64,000 bases of DNA from Paraburkholderia caffeinitolerans (GTDB lineage Bacteria > Pseudomonadota > Gammaproteobacteria > Burkholderiales > Burkholderiaceae): positions 62,001 through 126,000 of the forward strand of contig NZ_CADIKL010000009.1 of NCBI RefSeq assembly GCF_902859945.1, in the 5' to 3' direction. Positions within the stretch are counted from its first letter, which is position 1, and each line of letters starts with the position of its first letter. Shown piece after piece: positions 54,819 through 64,000 of this stretch. Under the pieces are notes generated by a model. The model saw only the letters and a program-made list of their open reading frames with translations, made no database searches and had not been told where the DNA came from. The position numbers were made by a program, and so were the translations under genes.

Positions 54819-54847
54819 TTGACACTGAATTGTAGTTTAACTACAAT
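54819..54847 (+). promoter_or_regulatory. Promoter for the sugar ABC operon
   Basis: TTGACA (54819-54824) and TACAAT (54842-54847) are separated by 17 bases, close to the sigma-70 consensus. The -10 element is the right half of the HexR-type palindrome. Confidence 0.75.
54829..54847. promoter_or_regulatory. HexR-type operator between zwf and the sugar ABC operon
   Basis: attgtagtttaactacaat is a perfect 19-base palindrome with a central T. It matches the known HexR consensus TGTARTTWAAYTACA. It overlaps the spacer and -10 element of promoters on both strands. The regulator that should bind it is encoded in the divergent operon as the C-terminal half of the Glk fusion. Confidence 0.8.
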
Positions 54848-54856
54848 CCAAATCAA
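54829..54856 (-). promoter_or_regulatory. Promoter for zwf-pgl-glk
   Basis: On the minus strand TTGATT (54856-54851) and TACAAT (54834-54829) are separated by 16 bases. The -10 element is the left half of the same palindrome, so the two divergent promoters overlap almost fully. Confidence 0.65.
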
Positions 54857-55344
54857 GAGGTAACGTTCATTCGATGAAAAAAGCGTGGGCAAGCGAGGCG
54901 CAGCATGGGTTTGCGGCAATCGTGCGCATGTTTTCGCGCGTTTTCGTAGATGGGCGGAACGTCCCACATGTTAACGGACAATGGATCCGTTCATGTACCT
55001 GCCGGACGCCCAGAAGTGGGGGAGGTTCGGCCACCGCGCTGCTTGATCGTGCACAAGCATGGCGCGCGGCGCCTCGACTGGCCACGCGTCGCGACTGCGA
55101 GCGCGGCCGGAGAAAATCAAAAGAGGAGACAGTCTTTGTATTCCGAACCACTCATCTCTTGAGCGTCCAGCGGCCGGACCCCGGCACGCGGCCCGCGCGC
55201 GTCGAATCACCTGCGCGCGCGGCATTCCGGCGCCCGACCGTCCAGTGTTTTACCTGTTTTTGTGCCTGTATTAACCACACCGCACCCTGGCGACATCAGG
55301 GGCCAACTCGTTTTTACTGATCAGGTGTCTGGAGGAGATAAACA
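54855..55344 (+). other. Long 5' leader of the sugar ABC operon
   Basis: About 490 bases lie between the predicted RNA start and the first ORF. An ORF at 54874-55320 begins close to the promoter but has no recognisable composition or family, and lacks a good ribosome site. No terminator or known riboswitch is evident. The leader may contain a second promoter that I cannot see. Confidence 0.3.
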
Positions 55345-56592
55345 ATGAAATTCCGAGCGATCATGGGCGCCCTGTGCGCCGCAGGTCTCATGGCAGGCGT
55401 TGCGACCGCGCAGGCAGCCGAATCTCTCGAAGTGCTGCACTGGTGGACTTCGGGCGGCGAATCGAAGGCGGTCGGCGTGCTGAAGGACGACATGCAGAAG
55501 CAGGGCTACGTGTGGAAGGACTTCGCGGTCGCCGGTGGCGCGGGCGCGGCGGCCATGACCGCACTGAAGACCCAGGTGATCTCGGGTAACGCACCCACGG
55601 CAGCCCAGATCAAGGGCCCGCTGATCCAGGAATGGGCGCAGCAGGGCGTGCTGGTGCCGATCGATTCGGCCGCCGGCGACTGGAAGGCCAACCTGCCGCC
55701 GCAAATCGACAAGATCATGCGCGCGGACGGCCATTACGTCGGCGCGCCGTTCTCGGTGCACCGCGTGAACTGGCTGTGGATCAACAAGGCCGCGCTCGAC
55801 AAGGTAGGCGGCAAGGCGCCGACCACGTGGCCGGAGTTCTTCGCGCTCGCCGACAAGCTCAAGGCCGCGGGCTACCAGCCGGTTGCGGCGGGCGGCCAGC
55901 CGTGGCAGGACCTGACGCTGTGGGAAGACGTGGTGCTTTCGCAGGGCGCGGACTTCTATAAGAAGGCGCTCGTCGATCTCGACCAGAAGACGCTGACTTC
56001 GCAGCAGATGGTGGGCGTGTTCGACACGGTCCGCAAGATCGAGTCGTACATGGATAACGCGCGCACGGGCCGCGACTGGAACCTCGCCACGGCGATGGTC
56101 ATCAACGGCAAAGCCGGCATGCAGTTCATGGGCGACTGGGCCAAGGGCGAGTTCGAGGGTGCGAAGAAGGAGCCGGGCAAGGACTACGTCTGCGCGCCGG
56201 TGCCGGGCACCTCGAAGGCCTACACTTTCAACGTCGACTCGTTCGTGTTCTTCCAGCAGAAGGACCAGAAGGCGGCCACGCCGGGTCAGATCGCGCTGGC
56301 GAAGACGATCATGAGCCCGGCTTTCCAGGAGCAGTTCAGCCTGTACAAGGGCTCGATCCCGGTGCGTCTGGGCGTGGACATGAGCAAGTTCGATGCGTGC
56401 GGCAAGCAGTCGTACGCGGATGAGCAAGCCGCGATCAAGGCCGGCGGCTATGTGCCGTCGCTCGCGCACGGCATGGCTCAGGCGGACGCCACGGCCGGTG
56501 CGATCACCGACGTCGTCACGAAGTTCATGAACTCGAACCAGGATTCGAAGAGCGCGGTGGAAGCGCTCGCGAAGGCCGCCAAGACCAAGTAA
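55345..56592 (+). CDS. gtsA: Sugar (probably glucose/mannose) ABC importer, periplasmic binding protein
   Basis: Binds sugar in the periplasm and delivers it to the GtsBC permease. The 415 residues start with a Sec signal peptide (MKFRAIMGALCAAGLMAGVA, cleavage after AQAA), then the family-1 solute-binding fold with EVLHWWTSGGESKAVGVLKD, MRADGHYVGAPFSVHRVNWL and GMQFMGDWAKGEFEGAKK. The Trp-rich N terminus resembles GtsA of Pseudomonas. GGAGGAG lies just before the ATG. The sugar is inferred from the adjacent zwf/glk genes and the shared HexR site. Confidence 0.92.
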   Translation: MKFRAIMGALCAAGLMAGVATAQAAESLEVLHWWTSGGESKAVGVLKDDMQKQGYVWKDFAVAGGAGAAAMTALKTQVISGNAPTAAQIKGPLIQEWAQQGVLVPIDSAAGDWKANLPPQIDKIMRADGHYVGAPFSVHRVNWLWINKAALDKVGGKAPTTWPEFFALADKLKAAGYQPVAAGGQPWQDLTLWEDVVLSQGADFYKKALVDLDQKTLTSQQMVGVFDTVRKIESYMDNARTGRDWNLATAMVINGKAGMQFMGDWAKGEFEGAKKEPGKDYVCAPVPGTSKAYTFNVDSFVFFQQKDQKAATPGQIALAKTIMSPAFQEQFSLYKGSIPVRLGVDMSKFDACGKQSYADEQAAIKAGGYVPSLAHGMAQADATAGAITDVVTKFMNSNQDSKSAVEALAKAAKTK

Positions 56593-56731
56593 GCGAAGCG
56601 GGTTTTTGAAGTCGTTGCAATGAAACAGGCGGAGTGCGCCGTGCGCGGCGCACTCCGGGCATGACGGGTCAAACCTAACCCCATTATCGTGCGGAGTCCG
56701 TAATGTTTCGCACCGTACCAGGAGTTGCGCA

Positions 56732-57673
56732 GTGACTGCTTCTCTTAGCGGCAACGGCAAGGCGGCCACGCCTGCCACAGGCCGAGCGTCGCCCATGGCG
56801 GCGCTCGCAGACCGCTGGATTCCGAAGCTGGTGCTTTCGCCCAGCATTCTGATCAGCCTCGTGTTTGTCTATGGTTTCATCGCCATCACCGGCTATCTGT
56901 CGCTGTCGAATTCGCGGCTGATGCCGCGTTACGAATTCGCCGGTTTCGACCGCTACAGCGAGCTCTTCAGCAACGATGTCTGGTGGACCTCGGCGCAGAA
57001 CCTCGGCTGGTTCGGCATCCCGTTCATCGCCGTCTGCGTGGTGCTCGGGCTGTTCCTCGCGATCCTGCTCGATCAGCAGATTCGCCAGGAAGGCGCGCTG
57101 CGCGCGGTGTTTCTCTATCCGATGGCGCTTTCGTACATCGTCACGGGCACGGCGTGGCAGTGGATCTTCAACCCCGACCTCGGCATTCAGCAGGTGCTGC
57201 ACGACTGGGGCTGGAAGAGCTTCCAGCTCGGCTGGCTCAACGACCCGGACAAGGCGATTTTCTGTATCGTGGTTGCCGCCGTCTGGCAGTCCACCGGCTT
57301 TTGCATGGCGTTGTTCCTCGCGGGCCTGCGCGGCGTCGACAGCGAAATCTTCAAGGCCGCCCAGGTAGACGGCGCGACGCTGCCCACGATCTATCGCAAG
57401 ATCGTCATTCCGAGCATGCGTCCGGTGTTTTTCTCAGTGCTGCTGATCCTGTGCCACATCACGATCAAGACCTTCGACCTCGTCGTCGCGCTGACTGCGG
57501 GCGGCCCGGGCACGTCTTCGTCGCTGCCGGCCATCTTCATGTACACGTTTTCGTTCAACCGCGGGCAGCTCGGTGTCGGCGCAGCGTCGTCGATGATGAT
57601 GCTCGCGACGGTGGTGGCCGTGCTTGTGCCGCTCATGTACCTGGAATCGAGGAGCACGCGCAATGCAGCCTAA
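56732..57673 (+). CDS. gtsB: Sugar ABC importer permease, first subunit
   Basis: MalF-type inner-membrane permease of 313 residues with about six hydrophobic segments. The coupling loop with the EAA-type motif appears as EIFKAAQVDGATLPTIYRKI, followed by VIPSMRPVFFSVLLILC. An N-terminal cytoplasmic stretch of about 30 Ala-rich residues precedes the first helix (LVLSPSILISLVFVYGFIAI). It is 140 bases downstream of gtsA and overlaps gtsC by 11 bases. Together with GtsC it should form the channel. Confidence 0.93.
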   Translation: MTASLSGNGKAATPATGRASPMAALADRWIPKLVLSPSILISLVFVYGFIAITGYLSLSNSRLMPRYEFAGFDRYSELFSNDVWWTSAQNLGWFGIPFIAVCVVLGLFLAILLDQQIRQEGALRAVFLYPMALSYIVTGTAWQWIFNPDLGIQQVLHDWGWKSFQLGWLNDPDKAIFCIVVAAVWQSTGFCMALFLAGLRGVDSEIFKAAQVDGATLPTIYRKIVIPSMRPVFFSVLLILCHITIKTFDLVVALTAGGPGTSSSLPAIFMYTFSFNRGQLGVGAASSMMMLATVVAVLVPLMYLESRSTRNAA

Positions 57674-58520
57674 GATGAAGGTGAGCCGCGTGTTCGTGTA
57701 CGCGGCGCTGATCCTGTTCGCGTTGTACTTCCTGTTCCCGCTCTATGTGATGCTGTCGACTTCGTTCAAGTCGCTCGACCAGATCCACACGGGCAACATG
57801 CTCACGCTGCCGACGAGCCCGACCTTCGCGCCGTGGGTGAAGGCGTGGGCCCACGCCTGTACCGGCGTGCGCTGTGACGGCATGCAGCCGTTCTTCATGA
57901 ACTCGGTGAAGATGGTGATTCCGGCCGTGCTGATTTCGTCGATCATCGGCGCGTTCAACGGCTACGTGCTCACGCACTGGCGCTTCCGTGGCGCGGATGC
58001 GCTCTTCACGATGCTGCTGGTGGGCTGCTTCATTCCGTTCCAGGCGATCCTCTTGCCGATGGCGCGTCTCGAAGGCTTCTTCGGCCTCTCGAACACGATC
58101 GGCGGGCTGGTGCTGGTGCACGTGGTATACGGCATCGCGTTCACCACGATGTTCTTCCGCAACTTCTACGTGAGCGTGCCCGCTGAACTCGTGAAGGCCG
58201 CGCGCATCGACGGCGCCGGTTTCTTCATGATCTTCACGCGCATCATGATGCCGATCTCGCTGCCCATCTTCATGGTGTGCCTGATCTGGCAATTCACGCA
58301 GATCTGGAATGACTTCCTGTTCGGTATCGTGTTCTCGGGTGTCGATTCGATGCCGATCACGGTGGCGCTGAACAATCTCGTGAACACGTCCACGGGCGTG
58401 AAGGAATACAACGTCGACATGGCCGGCGCGATCATCGCCGCGCTGCCCACGCTGCTCGTCTACGTGATCGCCGGCCGCTACTTCGTGCGCGGTCTCACGG
58501 CGGGCGCGGTGAAGGGCTAA
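57663..58520 (+). CDS. gtsC: Sugar ABC importer permease, second subunit
   Basis: MalG-type permease of 285 residues. It has an N-terminal helix (VFVYAALILFALYFLFPLYV), further membrane helices, and the EAA loop ELVKAARIDGAGFFMIFTRI followed by MMPISLPIFMVC. The ATG at 57663 lies inside the 3' end of gtsB, which indicates translational coupling; the frame is open slightly further upstream. It ends 30 bases before the ATPase gene. The C terminus (GRYFVRGLTAGAVKG) is typical of MalG-type subunits. Confidence 0.93.
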   Translation: MQPKMKVSRVFVYAALILFALYFLFPLYVMLSTSFKSLDQIHTGNMLTLPTSPTFAPWVKAWAHACTGVRCDGMQPFFMNSVKMVIPAVLISSIIGAFNGYVLTHWRFRGADALFTMLLVGCFIPFQAILLPMARLEGFFGLSNTIGGLVLVHVVYGIAFTTMFFRNFYVSVPAELVKAARIDGAGFFMIFTRIMMPISLPIFMVCLIWQFTQIWNDFLFGIVFSGVDSMPITVALNNLVNTSTGVKEYNVDMAGAIIAALPTLLVYVIAGRYFVRGLTAGAVKG

Positions 58521-58550
58521 TAAGCTCATTCGATTAAAAGGATTTCTAGC

Positions 58551-59669
58551 ATGGCAAGCCTTTCCATTCGCGACGTCTACAAGACCTACCCGAACGGGGT
58601 GCCCGTCCTCAAGGGTGTGAACATCGACATCGAAGACGGCCAGTTCCTGATTCTGGTCGGCGGCTCGGGCTGCGGGAAGTCGACGCTGCTCAACATGATT
58701 GCGGGTCTCGAAACCGTGACCAAGGGCGAGATCATGATGGACGGCAAGGTGGTGAACAACCTCTCGCCGAAGGATCGCGACATTGCGATGGTGTTCCAGT
58801 CGTACGCGCTCTATCCGTCGATGACGGTGCGCGAGAACATCTCGTTCGGCCTGAATATCCGCAAGGTGCCGAAGGCCGAGCAGACGCAGATCGTCGATCG
58901 CGTCTCGAGCATGCTGCAGATCCAGCATCTGCTCGACCGCAAGCCGGGTCAGCTCTCGGGCGGTCAGCGTCAGCGCGTCGCCATGGGCCGCGCGCTCGCG
59001 CGCGACCCGATCATGTTCCTGTTCGACGAGCCGCTCTCGAACCTCGACGCGAAGCTGCGTATCGAGATGCGTTCGGAAATCAAGCTGCTGCATCAGCGTG
59101 TGGGCAAGACGATCGTCTACGTGACGCACGACCAGATCGAGGCGATGACGCTCGGCGACCGCATCGCGGTGATGAAGGACGGCATCGTGCAGCAGTTCGG
59201 CGCGCCGCAGGACATCTACGATTCGCCGTCGAACCTGTTCGTCGCGGGCTTCATTGGCGCGCCGCCGATGAACTTCATCAACGGCAAGCTGGTGGAGCAG
59301 GGCTCGGGCGTGGGCATCGAACTCGATACGGGCGTGGCGCGCAACGTGCTGAACCTGCCGTTCGAGGCGAACAAGGTGCGCGGCAACATCGGTCAGGAGG
59401 TGGTGCTGGGCCTGCGTCCGGAGCGCATCACCGACGCACGCAGCTCGCACGACGGCCACGGCCACGAGCTGCAGCGCCACACGGTGAAGGTCGACGTGAT
59501 CGAGCCGACCGGCCCGGACACGCTCGTGTTCGCGCAGGTCAACGGCAAGCGCGTCGTGAGCCGCGTGCACCCGGGCGCGAATCCGCAGCCGCTCAATAAC
59601 ATGGAGCTGCTGTTTGACGTGTCGAAGGCCGTGCTGTTCGATCCGAAGACCGAAGAGCGCATTGCCTGA
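58551..59669 (+). CDS. gtsD: Sugar ABC importer ATPase (UgpC/MalK type)
   Basis: Drives the importer by ATP hydrolysis at the cytoplasmic side. The 372 residues have Walker A (GGSGCGKSTLLNMIAGLE), a Q-loop (MVFQSYALYPSMTVREN), signature LSGGQRQRVAMGRALAR, Walker B (MFLFDEPLSNLDAKLR) and the switch His (YVTHDQIEAMTL). The C-terminal TOBE/regulatory domain (from about residue 240) includes VVLGLRPERITDA and is MalK-like. One His-rich spot, HDGHGHELQRH, occurs in this domain. A terminator ends the operon. Confidence 0.95.
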   Translation: MASLSIRDVYKTYPNGVPVLKGVNIDIEDGQFLILVGGSGCGKSTLLNMIAGLETVTKGEIMMDGKVVNNLSPKDRDIAMVFQSYALYPSMTVRENISFGLNIRKVPKAEQTQIVDRVSSMLQIQHLLDRKPGQLSGGQRQRVAMGRALARDPIMFLFDEPLSNLDAKLRIEMRSEIKLLHQRVGKTIVYVTHDQIEAMTLGDRIAVMKDGIVQQFGAPQDIYDSPSNLFVAGFIGAPPMNFINGKLVEQGSGVGIELDTGVARNVLNLPFEANKVRGNIGQEVVLGLRPERITDARSSHDGHGHELQRHTVKVDVIEPTGPDTLVFAQVNGKRVVSRVHPGANPQPLNNMELLFDVSKAVLFDPKTEERIA

Positions 59670-59726
59670 GTGGCTTTGATCGATTCGCGCCAGGTTTTAC
59701 TGGTGCGCTTCTGGTGCAGTAAGCGA

Positions 59727-59769
59727 TAAAAAACCCCGCCGCTGCGTGAGCAGCGACGGGGTTTTTTCT
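59727..59769. terminator. Bidirectional terminator after gtsABCD
   Basis: A long hairpin pairs aaaaaaccccg and cgctgc with gcagcg and cggggtttttt (59728-59767, 4-base loop, one mismatch). T-runs on both strands serve the ABC operon and the converging smr gene. Confidence 0.9.
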
Positions 59770-59781
59770 TGAAGATTTCGC

Positions 59782-60552
59782 TCAGCCCGCGTGCGGGTGA
59801 TGTTGTCCATGCCCGTGCGAATGCGGCTGCAACAGCACGAGCACTGCGCCCGCGCCGCCGTCGTGCGGCCGCGCCTGGCAGAATGCGATCACTTCTTCCT
59901 TCTGCACGAGCCACGCGCGCACCTTGCCCTTGAGCACGGGCTCCTTGCCCACGGAGCCGAGCCCCTTGCCGTGAATCACGCGCACGCAGCGTAGCCCGCG
60001 CTTGCCTGCCTCGCGGATGAAGGTCTGCATTGCCTCACGCGCTTCCTCGCGGCGCATGCCGTGCAGGTCGAGCTGCGCCTGCACGATCCACGCCCCGCGC
60101 CGCAGCTTCTTGACGACTTCCTCGCTTACGCCGGGCCGGTGGTAATAGAGCGAGTCGTCGGTGTCGAGCAGCGCTTCGGGGTCGAAGTCGTCGGAAATCG
60201 CTTCGTGCAGCACCGCCTGCTCGTCGAGCCGCGTTTGCAGTGGCAGCGGCACGGGCGCCTGGCGGCGCGGCTGCGCGCGCGGCGGCTGCTTGAGCGGCGC
60301 GATCTGGCCGATTTCGCGGCGGAACAGGTCGCTGTCGGCTGCGGCTTCTACGCGCGCCGCCTGGGCGGTCGCGCGTTCACGCTCGCGCTGGCGCGTTTGC
60401 GTCTTGAGCGCATCGCGCAGGCTGCCGAGTCCGGCGAAGCCGGAGGCGGCCTTGCCGGGTTCGGGGGCGGGCTCGGGCGCGACGCTCGGCGCGGCGGGGC
60501 GCGTGGGGGCGGGGCGCTTGGGCTCGCCCGGATGGGGCACGTTCTTGGGCAT
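59782..60552 (-). CDS. Smr-domain protein (predicted nuclease or nucleic-acid-binding)
   Basis: Stand-alone Smr-domain protein, 256 residues. The N-terminal half is Pro/Ala/Arg-rich and likely flexible. The C-terminal Smr domain has the LDLHGMRREEAREAMQTFIR opening and the signature VRVIHGKGLGSVGKEPVLKG (LDxHG ... HGKG). Smr domains of this bacterial type have DNA-nicking or RNA-cleaving activity in characterised members. It ends in an unusual His-rich tail (QPHSHGHGQHHPHAG). It converges with the sugar ABC operon and follows trxB on the same strand after a terminator. Confidence 0.9.
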   Translation of the reverse strand: MPKNVPHPGEPKRPAPTRPAAPSVAPEPAPEPGKAASGFAGLGSLRDALKTQTRQRERERATAQAARVEAAADSDLFRREIGQIAPLKQPPRAQPRRQAPVPLPLQTRLDEQAVLHEAISDDFDPEALLDTDDSLYYHRPGVSEEVVKKLRRGAWIVQAQLDLHGMRREEAREAMQTFIREAGKRGLRCVRVIHGKGLGSVGKEPVLKGKVRAWLVQKEEVIAFCQARPHDGGAGAVLVLLQPHSHGHGQHHPHAG

Positions 60553-60644
60553 GGCGAAAGACGCTGGATGAATCTCAGTGGCGTGCGTTCAGCGTGGCAC
60601 GCGAAAAACGCTGCAAAAAAGACGGCAAAAGAACGCCGCAAAAG

Positions 60645-60683
60645 AAGAGGGCCGCCGGCTGGCTGGCCGCGGCCCTCTTTTCA
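60645..60683 (-). terminator. Terminator after trxB
   Basis: The arms aagagggccgc (60645-60655) and gcggccctctt (60669-60679) form a perfect 11-bp stem with a 13-base loop. On the minus strand a T-rich run follows. It separates trxB from the smr gene. Confidence 0.75.
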
Positions 60684-60733
60684 GCGCGTCATCTGGCTCG
60701 ATGGCGCTATTTTAACGGCTCGCGTGGATCCGA

Positions 60734-62081
<1,348 letters not shown>

Positions 62082-64000
62082 ATGGCCAAAGCTCCTTTTT
62101 CCGCGCAGGCGCAGGCATTGCCTAACCGCATGTCGCGTCTTTTCACCGAAATCCGCTGGATCCTGCAGGTCGCGCTCGGCGTGTTCCTGCTGATGGCGCT
62201 AATCAGCTACAGCCGCCGCGACCCGAGCTGGACCCACGCCGCCCAGGTCGACCATATCTCGAACTGGGCGGGGCGCGTTGGCGCATGGACCTCGGACATC
62301 CTGCTGCTGCTGTTCGGCCTGTCCGCCTACTGGTGGGTCGTGCTGCTCGCGCGCCACATTTCGAAGAATTACCAGCGCATCACGCGTCACGAAGCGATCC
62401 CCGAGGACGATGACGAAAAGCCGCGCGACCATGGCTGGATCGCCGATGGCTTCGCGTTCGTGCTCGTGCTGCTCGCCTGCGACGGTATCGAGGCGCTGCG
62501 CATGTGGTCGCTCAAGGTGCAGTTGCCGCGCGCGCCGGGCGGCGTGGTGGGCGAGGCGGTGGCGCGCGGCGTGTCGAGCGCGCTGGGGTTCACGGGCGGC
62601 ACGCTCGCGCTGCTGCTGGCGCTCGCGATCGGTTTGTCGCTGTATTTCCGTTTTTCGTGGCTGAGCGTGGCCGAACGGGTGGGCGAGTCGATCATCAACG
62701 CCGTGACCATGGCGCAACTGCGCCGCGAAGCGGGCCGCGACCGCAAGCTCGGCGAGGCCGCCGCGGTCAAGCGCGAAGGCAAGGTCGAGCGCGGCCGCGT
62801 GAAGATCGAGGAGCACGAGCCGGTCACGATCGTGCCGCCCGTGGTCACGCCGCCGCGTTCCGAACGCGTGGAGAAGGAGCGCCAGGTGCCGCTCTTCACC
62901 GATCTGCCGGGCGACTCCACCTTGCCGCCGATCGCGCTGCTCGACCCCCCGCCCAAGACCCAGGAAACGATTTCCGACGATACGCTCGAATTCACCTCGC
63001 GCCTGATCGAGAAAAAGCTCAAGGACTTCGGCGTGGACGTGGCCGTGGTGGCCGCGTATCCGGGCCCGGTCGTCACGCGCTACGAGATCGAACCCGCCAC
63101 CGGCGTGAAGGGCAGCCAGATCGTGGGCCTCGCGAAGGATCTCGCGCGCTCGCTCTCGCTTGTTTCGATCCGCGTGGTGGAGACGATCCCCGGCAAGAAC
63201 TACATGGCGCTCGAGCTGCCGAACCAGCGCCGCCAGACCGTGCGCCTGTCCGAAATCCTCGGCTCGGCTGTCTACGCCGACGCGCCTTCGGCGCTCACCA
63301 TGGGTCTCGGCAAGGACATCGGCGGCAAGCCGGTTTGCGCCGACCTCGCGAAGATGCCCCACCTGCTCGTGGCCGGCACGACCGGCTCGGGCAAGTCGGT
63401 GGGCATCAACGCGATGATCCTCTCGCTGCTCTACAAGGCGAGCGCCGAGCAGGTGCGCATGATCCTGATCGATCCGAAGATGCTTGAAATGAGCGTCTAC
63501 GAGGGCATTCCGCATCTGCTGTGTCCGGTCGTGACCGACATGCGCCAGGCCGGCAACGCGCTGAACTGGACCGTGGCCGAGATGGAGCGCCGCTACAAGC
63601 TCATGAGCAAGCTGGGCGTGCGCAATCTCGCGGGCTACAACAACAAGATTGAAGAGGCGAACAAGCGCGAGGAAAAGATTCCGAACCCGTTCAGCCTCAC
63701 GCCCGACGATCCGGAGCCGCTGCAAAAGCTGCCGCATATCGTCGTGGTGATCGACGAACTGGCCGACCTCATGATGGTGGTCGGCAAGAAGGTCGAAGAG
63801 CTGATCGCGCGCATCGCGCAGAAGGCGCGCGCGGCGGGCATCCACCTGATTCTCGCGACGCAGCGGCCTTCGGTGGACGTGATCACCGGCCTTATCAAGG
63901 CCAACGTGCCTACGCGCATCGCGTTCCAGGTGTCGTCGAAGATCGACTCGCGCACGATTCTCGACCAGATGGGCGCCGAGTCGCTGCTCGGCATGGGCGA
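62082..64000 (+). CDS. ftsK: DNA translocase FtsK, N-terminal and central part (runs off the window)
   Basis: Membrane-anchored motor that pumps DNA and aids chromosome segregation and division at the septum. About 639 residues are visible with no stop. The N-terminal membrane domain has four or five hydrophobic segments (for example [17 protein letters not shown] and [18 protein letters not shown]). A short charged linker follows. The alpha/beta domains begin near [20 protein letters not shown]. Walker A is [20 protein letters not shown] and Walker B is [16 protein letters not shown]. The linker is much shorter than in E. coli FtsK. The gamma (KOPS-reading) domain would lie beyond the edge. 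Confidence 0.95.
   Translation, partial: MAKAPFSAQAQALPNRMSRLFTEIRWILQVALGVFLLMALISYSRRDPSWTHAAQVDHISNWAGRVGAWTSDILLLLFGLSAYWWVVLLARHISKNYQRITRHEAIPEDDDEKPRDHGWIADGFAFVLVLLACDGIEALRMWSLKVQLPRAPGGVVGEAVARGVSSALGFTGGTLALLLALAIGLSLYFRFSWLSVAERVGESIINAVTMAQLRREAGRDRKLGEAAAVKREGKVERGRVKIEEHEPVTIVPPVVTPPRSERVEKERQVPLFTDLPGDSTLPPIALLDPPPKTQETISDDTLEFTSRLIEKKLKDFGVDVAVVAAYPGPVVTRYEIEPATGVKGSQIVGLAKDLARSLSLVSIRVVETIPGKNYMALELPNQRRQTVRLSEILGSAVYADAPSALTMGLGKDIGGKPVCADLAKMPHLLVAGTTGSGKSVGINAMILSLLYKASAEQVRMILIDPKMLEMSVYEGIPHLLCPVVTDMRQAGNALNWTVAEMERRYKLMSKLGVRNLAGYNNKIEEANKREEKIPNPFSLTPDDPEPLQKLPHIVVVIDELADLMMVVGKKVEELIARIAQKARAAGIHLILATQRPSVDVITGLIKANVPTRIAFQVSSKIDSRTILDQMGAESLLGMG

Noticed and set aside
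54874..55320. 148-codon ORF in the leader of the sugar ABC operon
   Set aside because: No ribosome site or family motif. Composition is Arg/Ser-rich as in random GC-rich frames.

Overview
The window looks like a stretch of the main chromosome of a Burkholderia-type betaproteobacterium (Paraburkholderia, Caballeronia or Burkholderia sensu lato). It is GC-rich and dense with housekeeping genes. It carries Burkholderia-typical arrangements such as a glucokinase fused to a HexR/RpiR regulator, the fkpB-ispH pair, nadA-nadC facing nadB, and a TTG-started DesA-type desaturase. No prophage, CRISPR array or intact insertion sequence was seen. The identification rests on protein-family recognition by eye, not on a database search.

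Layout. 1-5.8 kb: ileS (5' part only) and ribF on the minus strand, purN and an RsmB-like rRNA methyltransferase on the plus strand, a decayed mscS remnant and a fatty-acid desaturase. 6-10.3 kb: the quinolinate/NAD genes nadA-nadC facing nadB, then rpmB-rpmG. 10.6-13 kb: radC divergent from fkpB-ispH. 13-17.6 kb: a livHMGF branched-chain amino-acid importer preceded by a 0.9 kb leader region. 17.7-23 kb: a GNAT enzyme, argD with a probable arginine attenuator, a flavin/2Fe-2S reductase, an epimerase-like protein and an RsuA-like pseudouridine synthase. 23-31 kb: poxB, tRNA-Leu, hemN, a YkgJ protein, a DUF1439-type lipoprotein, uppP, trmB, tRNA-Gly, a YggT protein and an EthD protein. 31-38 kb: two small genes, gabD, ubiD and a lytic transglycosylase with a long leader. 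37.8-48.3 kb: an aminotransferase, nusB-ribH-ribB, an ABC exporter, a possible tiny peptide gene, an acyltransferase, ribE-ribD and hemL. 48.4-50.5 kb: an EVE-like protein and a Bcr/CflA efflux pump. 50.6-59.7 kb: the glucose block (zwf-pgl-glk/hexR diverging from a four-gene sugar ABC importer). 59.8-64 kb: an Smr protein, trxB and the start of ftsK.

How the genes work together. Riboflavin synthesis is nearly complete (ribB, ribD, ribH, ribE, ribF). A true GTP cyclohydrolase II is missing, and the second domain of RibB appears to have lost that activity. De novo NAD synthesis up to nicotinate mononucleotide is complete (nadB, nadA, nadC). Glucose uptake and its conversion to 6-phosphogluconate are placed back to back around a single 19-bp HexR-type palindrome nested in two overlapping divergent promoters. 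The fused regulator made from the same locus probably acts there.

Most interesting: a 20-residue leader peptide with four consecutive arginine codons, followed by an intrinsic terminator just upstream of argD, which reads as a classic arginine transcription attenuator; the shared HexR operator/promoter; two promoter-to-terminator units ahead of livH and of the lytic transglycosylase gene that may be small RNAs or attenuators; and a 27-codon ORF with a very strong ribosome site upstream of an ABC exporter in an accessory block that splits the riboflavin genes.
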